Both the position numbers and the translations under genes were made by a program. A stretch of DNA of 62,118 nt, from assembly GCA_017466065.1 (NCBI GenBank), contig JAFTUV010000021.1:1-62118 (forward strand). Direction: 5' to 3'. The DNA is from Bacteroidaceae bacterium (GTDB lineage: Bacteria; Bacteroidota; Bacteroidia; Bacteroidales; Bacteroidaceae). This document shows, piece by piece, positions 16,498 through 22,811 of the stretch. Each line of letters starts with the position of its first letter. Position 1 is the first letter of the stretch. The notes beneath the pieces were generated by a model, which saw only the letters and a list, made by a program, of their open reading frames with translations, searched no databases and was not told where the DNA came from.

Positions 16498-17355
16498 ATG
16501 AATACTATATGGATTGTAATGCCCATCCTCATTGTACTGATGTTCCTTTTGGGAATCGACCTTAACAGAAAGGCATTTACAAATGTTGCTAAAAACCCGA
16601 AAGCAGTACTTATAGGGATGGTGGGGCAAATTCTTCTCCTTCCTCTCATTGCTATGGTTGTAGCTTGGGCATTGAACCTGCCACCCATATTCTTTATGGG
16701 GCTTGTACTCGTGGCCTGTTGCCCCGGTGGCAGCTCCTCGAATGTCTTTTCGCTCTTGGCAAAGGGTGATGTGGCACTGTCGGTAACACTCACCGCATTG
16801 AGCAGTGTAATAACCCTTTTTACACTTCCGCTCATAATGAAATTTGTTACCTGCTTGGTTTCCGATGTGTCGGGGAGCGAGGTGCATCTTCCCGTGGGTA
16901 AGCTTCTTGTGCAGAACCTTGTTCTGCTCTTTGTGCCTCTCCTTGCGGGAAGCCTCTTCCGGCATTTCTGCCCATCGCCGGCTAAGGGGGTGGGCAAAGC
17001 ATTGGGCAAGGCGGCTTTTCCCGCACTTATGCTTTTGGCACTTCTCTTCTTCCTTCAATACAGCAAGGAGATTGCCGATAATTTCACTGTTCTCGGCTTG
17101 TCGGCAGCACTGCTAATTTTGGTGGCAATGCTGTGCAGCTCGGCAATGGCCCGCATAGGCGGTTCCACTCCCGCTGTAAGGCGCACAATAGTGATAGAGG
17201 TAGGTATGCAGAATGCAGCACAGGCCATTGCGATTGCGTCGTCACCCTTTATCTTCAATAGCGGTGAGATGGCTCTGCCCGCAATTATATATGCACTGCT
17301 GATGAATGTAATCCTGCTGATTTATGTATATTTTGTAAAAAATACCCCCGTATAA
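16498..17355 (+). CDS. Bile acid:sodium symporter (BASS) family transporter
   Basis: This 285-residue integral membrane protein has about nine hydrophobic segments. It contains the BASS signature region VACCPGGSSSNVFSLLAKGDVALSVTLTALSS (about residues 76-107), which forms the sodium and substrate crossover, and the second repeat IEVGMQNAAQAIAIAS. Substrates of the family include bile acids, pantothenate and 2-keto acids; the substrate here is unknown. It lies 2 bases before menG, an arrangement implying one transcript with menaquinone genes. Confidence 0.85.
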   Translation: MNTIWIVMPILIVLMFLLGIDLNRKAFTNVAKNPKAVLIGMVGQILLLPLIAMVVAWALNLPPIFFMGLVLVACCPGGSSSNVFSLLAKGDVALSVTLTALSSVITLFTLPLIMKFVTCLVSDVSGSEVHLPVGKLLVQNLVLLFVPLLAGSLFRHFCPSPAKGVGKALGKAAFPALMLLALLFFLQYSKEIADNFTVLGLSAALLILVAMLCSSAMARIGGSTPAVRRTIVIEVGMQNAAQAIAIASSPFIFNSGEMALPAIIYALLMNVILLIYVYFVKNTPV

Positions 17356-17357
17356 TT

Positions 17358-18056
17358 ATGGCAAAGAAAGAAGGTATAAAAAAATTGTTCAATAACATCG
17401 CCTCCGACTATGACCGGTTGAATCACATTCTCTCGCTCAATATCGATAAGGGGTGGAGAAGAAAGGCAGTGCGTGAACTTGCCGATGCAAGCACTCCGTT
17501 GAAGGTGCTCGATGTGGCGTGCGGCACAGGCGATTTTACCATTGAGATAGCCCGTAACGTACCGGCAGGGAGCGAAGTTACAGGCATAGATATAGCCGAA
17601 GGAATGCTTGCCATAGGCCGCGATAAAATAGCGAAGGCGGGCCTTTGTGCCACTATGCGCGAGGGCGATTGTGAGGCACTGCCTTATGAGGATAATAGCT
17701 TCGACCGTATATCGGTGGGGTTCGGTGTGCGTAATTTCGAGCATCTTGAACTTGGCCTTGCCGAGATGTTCCGGGTGCTCTCGCCGGGTGGGAAATTGGT
17801 TATTCTTGAATTGTCGGTCCCCTCAAACGCTTTTATACGTTGGTGTTATAAATTGTATTTCCTGAAAATCCTTCCCGCCATAGGCGGCTTCATTTCGGGC
17901 GACCGCAGTGCCTATGAGTATCTTCCCGCATCGGTGCTCCGTTTCCCCGCACCCGATAAATTTATTACAATGATGAAAAGTGCCGGCTTTGGTGTGGTGG
18001 AGCATACTCCTCTCACATTCGGAATATGCCGTATGTATATAGGGAAGAAAGGGTGA
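17358..18056 (+). CDS. menG: Demethylmenaquinone methyltransferase
   Basis: MenG (UbiE-type) adds the C-methyl group to demethylmenaquinone, the last step of menaquinone synthesis. The 232-residue protein shows the UbiE pattern: FNNIASDYDRLNHILSLNIDKGWRR, the SAM loop VLDVACGTGDFT (50-61), SVGFGVRNFEHLELGLAEMFRVLSPGGKL and the C-terminal LTFGICRMYIGKKG. It lies between the transporter gene (2-base gap) and menA (2-base gap). Confidence 0.93.
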   Translation: MAKKEGIKKLFNNIASDYDRLNHILSLNIDKGWRRKAVRELADASTPLKVLDVACGTGDFTIEIARNVPAGSEVTGIDIAEGMLAIGRDKIAKAGLCATMREGDCEALPYEDNSFDRISVGFGVRNFEHLELGLAEMFRVLSPGGKLVILELSVPSNAFIRWCYKLYFLKILPAIGGFISGDRSAYEYLPASVLRFPAPDKFITMMKSAGFGVVEHTPLTFGICRMYIGKKG

Positions 18057-18058
18057 TT

Positions 18059-18931
18059 ATGATAAAGAGATGGATTGAGGCGATGCGCCTTCGAACGCTC
18101 CCCGTAAGCGTGGCAGGCGTTATAACGGGAATTGCTTGTGCACTGTTGCAGGGCACGTTCAATGCCGTTCCCGCAGTGTTGTGCCTTCTGTTTGCACTGC
18201 TTGCACAAATTGCATCGAACTTTGCGAATGAATATTTCGATTTTAAGAACGGGATTGACAGGAAGGGGCGTGCAGGGTTTCGCCGTGGAGTGACCGAGGG
18301 CGATATTGCCTCCTCCTTGATGAAGAAAGCTGCATACGGAATGCTCTTCGCAGCAGCACTTGTGGGATGTGCTATGCTGATTTACGGTCCGTGGTGGCTT
18401 TTGTTCGTCGGCATAGCCATTATGATATTTGCTTTGGCATACAGTGCCGGTCCCTATCCTCTGTCGCATCACGGGCTGGGCGATGTTGCTGTGGTGTTCT
18501 TTTTCGGGATAGTTCCGGTAACATTCACTTGTTATTTGCAAACAGGTTCTTGGGCATCCCTGCCCGTTGCTCTGCCAGCCTCTGTTGCAACAGGATTTCT
18601 TGCTGCCAACGTGCTGGTGGTGAATAATTATCGCGATGCCGATGATGATGCTCTTGTGGGCAAACGAACAACGGTTGTTCTCTTCGGGCGCAAGGCGATG
18701 AGCATTACCTATCTTCTCTCGGGTTGTGTGGCAATGGCTGTGATGTACCCTGTGTGGGCAAGGCTCGCTCTTCCCGCGCTTCTTGCTCCTGCTGTTTACC
18801 TATTACTCCACATTAGAACGTGGCACTCTTTGAGGCGTGCACAAGGTGCCGCCCTTAATCCCATCCTTGGGCGCACGGCACGGAACCTTCTTCTGTTCGC
18901 GTTGCTTTTTTTGCTTGGTACACAGTTTTGA
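18059..18931 (+). CDS. menA: 1,4-dihydroxy-2-naphthoate polyprenyltransferase
   Basis: MenA prenylates 1,4-dihydroxy-2-naphthoate at the membrane to give demethylmenaquinone, the substrate of MenG encoded just upstream. The 290-residue UbiA-family protein has the first Asp-rich motif NEYFDFKNGID and the second NNYRDADDDALVGKRT, with eight to nine membrane segments. The ATG at 18059 follows the menG stop by 2 bases; an in-frame start at 18026 would overlap menG and is less likely. Its end is only 8 bases from the convergent mscS-type gene. Confidence 0.93.
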   Translation: MIKRWIEAMRLRTLPVSVAGVITGIACALLQGTFNAVPAVLCLLFALLAQIASNFANEYFDFKNGIDRKGRAGFRRGVTEGDIASSLMKKAAYGMLFAAALVGCAMLIYGPWWLLFVGIAIMIFALAYSAGPYPLSHHGLGDVAVVFFFGIVPVTFTCYLQTGSWASLPVALPASVATGFLAANVLVVNNYRDADDDALVGKRTTVVLFGRKAMSITYLLSGCVAMAVMYPVWARLALPALLAPAVYLLLHIRTWHSLRRAQGAALNPILGRTARNLLLFALLFLLGTQF

Positions 18932-18939
18932 ACGGCCAC

Positions 18940-20268
18940 CTATTTTGTGGTTTTATAAGGCATTCCCTCAATGCGCTCCACAGGGAAATTCCCTTCGAGC
19001 AACCCACCGATTATAGTGTCGCGTGCACCTGCCGTTTGAAAAGGGTAAAGCCCGAAGTGAGGCATAATGGCAGCAAAATGCTCCATAATCTCGGCCTGTA
19101 TGCTCTCATACTCGCTCCAATCGGTCGTTGCCGTGAAACAATAAAACTGAATGGGCAATCCCGCCTCGGTGGGCGCAAGCGTGCGCACCATAATGAGCAT
19201 ATCTTGGCGTATGAGAGGATGGTGGCGCAAATACATATCAGCGTATGCACGGAACAGCCCCAAGTTCGTGTCTACCGTGCCATAGGTGAGCCCGTCGGGG
19301 TTAGTCGTGTTTGCCACCTTGCCATTGTCACACTGTTCCATCTTGCGGCTTATGAAACTGTCGAGCTCAATGTCGATGCCCCGCAATTTAGCTATCAGCT
19401 CATCGCTGCAAGGCCTTATGTTGTCGAGCTTCACCGTGTAGCCACGCGCAATGCGTCGTCCACCGCTGTCGGTCATTCCCCGCCAATTGGTGAATGTGCT
19501 GTTAATGAGCGAGTATGGCGGTATTGTAACAATGGTATTATCGAAATTCTGCACCTTTACAATGGTGAGCGAAATATCTATCACCGTTCCGTTAATGCTT
19601 GTTCCCGAAACCTCAATCCAATCGCCTAAACGCACCATATCATTTTCCAATAAAAGAAAGCCACCAACAAACCCCATAATACTATCCTTGGCAATGAGCA
19701 TAATAACCGCGGCAAACGCACCCAATCCGCCAATGAGGTAGAGCGGCGATTTATTGGTGATTATTGAAATTCCCACAATCACAGCAATTATATATATAAC
19801 AGCCTTTGTAATCTGTATAAATCCCTTTATCGGGCGGTCGTGATACTTGCTGTTCGTGAAAGCCGAGTCGCCCACGGAATTCAGAATGGCATTTACCGCC
19901 ACCACAAGCATCACAATAAAATAAATCCACACAAAATTCTCAATGTAACGCAGAGTGAGTTGTTTCCCGGTTAGCACAGCCGGCAACACCGCATTTATTA
20001 TAATAGGTGGAACAAGATAGGATAGCTTGCGCACCGCACCATATTTTATGAGTCGCGAAAGAAAAACATACTCCTTGTGCCTCAACACTCTGCGTGTGAG
20101 CACCAATGCAATTCTATATATAATCTCCGAAACAATGAATGCCACAAAGGCAATGGCACACAGCGAAATTAGAGTGCTCCATCGTCCATCGGCATCTATC
20201 GTAATTCCAATGTAGGCCAGCAACTCCTTAATCCCATTGGCCAGCAAATTTGTTATATGCCCGTTCAT
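18940..20268 (-). CDS. MscS-family mechanosensitive channel (YbdG-like)
   Basis: This 442-residue membrane protein has about five transmembrane segments (roughly residues 30-55, 75-95, 108-130, 150-172, 178-205). The MscS pore helix and beta domain follow: GGLGAFAAVIMLIAKDSIMGFVGGFLLLENDMVRLGDWIEV, then FDNTIVTIPPYSLINSTFTNWRGM. The extra N-terminal helices and the GGRRIARG block match the YbdG miniconductance branch, which relieves mild hypo-osmotic shock. It is monocistronic and convergent with menA. Confidence 0.9.
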   Translation of the reverse strand: MNGHITNLLANGIKELLAYIGITIDADGRWSTLISLCAIAFVAFIVSEIIYRIALVLTRRVLRHKEYVFLSRLIKYGAVRKLSYLVPPIIINAVLPAVLTGKQLTLRYIENFVWIYFIVMLVVAVNAILNSVGDSAFTNSKYHDRPIKGFIQITKAVIYIIAVIVGISIITNKSPLYLIGGLGAFAAVIMLIAKDSIMGFVGGFLLLENDMVRLGDWIEVSGTSINGTVIDISLTIVKVQNFDNTIVTIPPYSLINSTFTNWRGMTDSGGRRIARGYTVKLDNIRPCSDELIAKLRGIDIELDSFISRKMEQCDNGKVANTTNPDGLTYGTVDTNLGLFRAYADMYLRHHPLIRQDMLIMVRTLAPTEAGLPIQFYCFTATTDWSEYESIQAEIMEHFAAIMPHFGLYPFQTAGARDTIIGGLLEGNFPVERIEGMPYKTTK

Positions 20269-20353
20269 AACCGTTCTTTACGCAATAAACAAACAGAACC
20301 GGCTTTTGTATCACCGTTCCGTTTCTCTTTTCTTTAATGTAAATTAACAGTTG

Positions 20354-20557
20354 TGGGCAAAACAAACTCACTCCGCAGAGTGTTCTATTATTGCAAGTCG
20401 GCCCAAGCGAGTGGCGGATATGTGAATACCTGCCCTTTGCATCTGTGCTCCAAGCACAGCAAGCCGACAACATTGCATAGTAGTTTTGTCGTGTTTTATT
20501 TTGTGTTTGTGTTATTGTTGCCCCCTGATGTGAATCACGGGGCAACTGTTTTTTTGT
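20354..20557 (+). ncRNA. Candidate structured small RNA ending in a strong terminator
   Basis: The region folds into a small hairpin CACTC/GAGTG (20369-20382), then a three-way junction closed by CTATTA/TAGTAG (20385-20390/20478-20483), TGCA/TGCA (20392-20395/20474-20477) and GTCGGC/GCCGAC (20397-20402/20463-20468). It encloses hairpins 20414-20433 and CTGTGCT/AGCACAG (20443-20459). The terminator at 20517-20555 points to plus-strand transcription. GGGCAA near 20355 could also pair with TTGCCC of the terminator. No promoter is obvious and no known family was recognised; a 6S-type or leader RNA is possible. Confidence 0.4.
20517..20555 (+). terminator. Rho-independent terminator
   Basis: GTTGCCCC (20517-20524) pairs with GGGGCAAC (20539-20546), followed by TG and seven T. 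No protein gene ends upstream on this strand, so it must terminate a non-coding transcript. Confidence 0.75.
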
Positions 20558-20609
20558 GGATGGCAGCAAAGAAATAATACTCGAAAAGTGTTTTTTAAGA
20601 AAAAATATT

Positions 20610-20617
20610 TAAATTTG
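20610..20617 (+). promoter_or_regulatory. Promoter of the BspA-like operon / leader RNA
   Basis: TAAATTTG followed by C is a canonical -7 box. Transcription would begin near 20625, leaving an untranslated leader of nearly 300 bases before the ATG at 20921. Confidence 0.6.
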
Positions 20618-20670
20618 CGCTGTTCGAAAGAATAAATTTTAGTAAAAAGGTGTTATTGAAATTATCTTCA

Positions 20671-20860
20671 CTGACAAATTCTCGCAAAATTTGAAATGGT
20701 ACGAAGATGATGGCGATAGCACCACATCATTGGTATGTATAGCCGATATTGGCTTTTTACATAACCTTTGGTGTGGGCTATTGTTTTATCCGTACCATAG
20801 GCAATGCGAGAAGCCTGTCAGTGGGATAAAACCAATATAGTTCCCACACCATATTTTTTT
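20671..20860 (+). ncRNA. Candidate two-state leader RNA (rod versus terminator)
   Basis: Fold 1 is a long rod: CTGACA/TGTCAG (20671-20676/20816-20821), TTCTCGCA/TGCGAGAA (20679-20686/20805-20812), ATGGTACG/CGTACCAT (20696-20703/20791-20798), GATAGC/GCTATT (20715-20720/20777-20782), CCACA/TGTGG (20722-20726/20772-20776), GGTATGTA with TACATAACC (20732-20739/20758-20766) and AGCC/GGCT (20741-20744/20751-20754). Fold 2 pairs GGTGTGGG (20770-20777) with CCCACACC (20843-20850) and TTTTATCC (20784-20791) with GGATAAAA (20824-20831), followed by a T-run at 20854-20860. The folds exclude each other. No known riboswitch was recognised. Confidence 0.5.
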
Positions 20861-20920
20861 ATCGGCTCTTCATCGGGGAATTATGAAGGCAAAAAACATA
20901 AATCCATAAAAAATAATACG

Positions 20921-22777
20921 ATGAAGAAAATTTACTTAAAATCCCTATTTACATTTCTGCTACTCTTGTGTAGTATAATGTCAAGTGCGGAATCAACCTC
21001 ATTGCCCATCTATTTTACCACTGCCGACGGCCTTCCCGGAACTACAAGCGGCAGCAATTATGTTTGGAGCTCCGGAACTTTGCATTTCGATAGTGCCAAG
21101 CAGGGCATTCGCATCACAGTGTTTGGAAATAGTGGTGATAATGGAGGAACAACCACATTTAACGGCTACCCAATGGTTGCCCTTGGTGAGCTTGAATTCT
21201 ACGATGGCAACGGTAATAAAATAGCTTACACAGCCTCTTGTGTTACAACAAATTCATTGGAAAGTTCCGAGGGTTCTCTTGCCAACCTTTGCGATGGTAG
21301 CTACTCAAACTTCTATCACTCTACTTGGAAAAATGGTACAACCCCAAATGATTATGTTTATGTAGATGTGAAGTTCCCGCAAACGGTAGATGCTGTGAGC
21401 ATATATCTTGTAAGTCGTAATACCAAACGCCTCGCACCAACCTCAATAGGAATAACCGAGAGTGGGGAAGTGTGTAATATCGGTGGTTCTTGCGGAGAGA
21501 AGGCCTATTGGTCTTATGCCGATGGAATACTCACCATAAGTGGCAGTGGTACTATGCAAGATTACACATCCATTAGCAACACTCCTTGGAACGGATATAA
21601 GTCCAATATAACATCTGTTCTCATTAGTGAGGGGATAACAAGTATAGGAAGCTATGCATTCAGTTCCATAAATTTGACACAAATTACAATCCCCGGCAGT
21701 GTAACAGCTATTGGCAATAGTGCCTTTTATGGGTGTAGTAATTTGAAGACTGTATATAATAATTCAAATATTATAATCTCTGTCGGCTCCACTGAGCACG
21801 GTTACATAGCCTACTATGCCGATGATGTTGTAACACCTTATTATAGCGATTATAAATTTGGAATAGTAGAAGAACGATACACATTGCTTAAATACTCCGG
21901 AAATGATACCGAAATAACCTTGCCCGAAGGATATTATGGTAATAATTATGTAATAGGTGATAGTGCATTTTGCGGAAATACAGATATTGAAAGTGTTATT
22001 ATTCCAAACTCCGTGACAGGAATAGGAAGTTCGGCATTTCGCGCTTGTAGCAATCTTGCAAATATTGTAATTCCCGATTCTCTCACCAATATTTCTTCAT
22101 ACGCATTCTATAATTGCAGTGCTCTCACAAACGTTGTTATTCCTTCAAACATTGCAGTAATTGATTATGCGGCATTCTATGGTTGTAGCAATTTGAAGAC
22201 TGTCTATAATTATTCCTCATTGAATATTACAACAGGTTCTCCCTATTATGGCTATGTAGCTGCTTATGCCAATAAAGTAATAACCACCGATGATGAAGAT
22301 TATATTATAATAGGTGACATAACCGACGATGGTTCAGTCGATGTTGCCGATATAACAAGACTTGTTGCCATTATTCTTGGCAATGACGAAAAAACAGATG
22401 CCGCCGACCTTAACAACGATGGTTCAGTCGATGTTGCCGATATAACAAAACTTATTGCAATTATCCTTGGTACCGAAAAACCGCAGTTGCCATCATCGCT
22501 CTCATTCAGCCAAACTAATTTTACCATTAACGTAGGGGATGTAATAGAACTTACCTCCTATTTACTTCCTAATGCAATATCAAACAATAATTTAACTTGG
22601 ACAAGTTCCAGTACCGATGTACTCTCGGTTGCAAATGGTGTTGTTACTGCATTGCAAGAAGGAGAGGCTGTGATTACAGTCCGATATAATAGTGAATTAA
22701 GTGCTGATTGTAGCATTGTAGTGATTGCTACTCCCGATTCGGGCGGTTCGGAAGGAACAGGAGAGATTGAGTGGTAA
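20921..22777 (+). CDS. Secreted BspA-type LRR protein with dockerin and Ig-like domains
   Basis: This 618-residue protein has a signal peptide (residues 1 to about 24) and an N-terminal discoidin-like region (about 40-180, ending in FPQTVDAVSIYLVSRN). BspA/LRR_5 repeats follow (about 215-445; units such as ITSIGSYAF, VTAIGNSAFYGCSNL, VTGIGSSAFRACSNL). A dockerin-like pair of calcium loops comes next (GDITDDGSVDVADITRL and ADLNNDGSVDVADITKL), then a C-terminal Big_2-type Ig domain (about 525-600). It is probably surface-exposed and adhesive. The start at 20921 gives a clean signal peptide; the longer frame from 20804 would translate the leader hairpin. Base composition is more AT-rich than flanking genes. 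Confidence 0.8.
   Translation: MKKIYLKSLFTFLLLLCSIMSSAESTSLPIYFTTADGLPGTTSGSNYVWSSGTLHFDSAKQGIRITVFGNSGDNGGTTTFNGYPMVALGELEFYDGNGNKIAYTASCVTTNSLESSEGSLANLCDGSYSNFYHSTWKNGTTPNDYVYVDVKFPQTVDAVSIYLVSRNTKRLAPTSIGITESGEVCNIGGSCGEKAYWSYADGILTISGSGTMQDYTSISNTPWNGYKSNITSVLISEGITSIGSYAFSSINLTQITIPGSVTAIGNSAFYGCSNLKTVYNNSNIIISVGSTEHGYIAYYADDVVTPYYSDYKFGIVEERYTLLKYSGNDTEITLPEGYYGNNYVIGDSAFCGNTDIESVIIPNSVTGIGSSAFRACSNLANIVIPDSLTNISSYAFYNCSALTNVVIPSNIAVIDYAAFYGCSNLKTVYNYSSLNITTGSPYYGYVAAYANKVITTDDEDYIIIGDITDDGSVDVADITRLVAIILGNDEKTDAADLNNDGSVDVADITKLIAIILGTEKPQLPSSLSFSQTNFTINVGDVIELTSYLLPNAISNNNLTWTSSSTDVLSVANGVVTALQEGEAVITVRYNSELSADCSIVVIATPDSGGSEGTGEIEW
22326..22448 (+). repeat. 33-base direct repeat in the dockerin coding region
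   Basis: The 33-base segment at 22326-22358, starting ACGATGGTTCAGTCGATG, recurs identically at 22416-22448, 90 bases later. Each copy encodes one calcium loop and helix start of the dockerin-like pair. Synonymous positions are also identical, which indicates recent duplication or gene conversion. Confidence 0.8.
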
Positions 22778-22811
22778 ATATGTGAATAGTAATAAATTAA
22801 AAATATAGATT

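Noticed and set aside
16443..16565. Small frame after an AAGGAGGT sequence upstream of the BASS transporter
   Set aside because: It overlaps the transporter start out of frame, and Shine-Dalgarno sites are rarely used in this lineage.
20804..20920. N-terminal extension of the BspA-like protein
   Set aside because: The extended frame translates the 3' part of the structured leader and would bury the signal peptide at residue 40.
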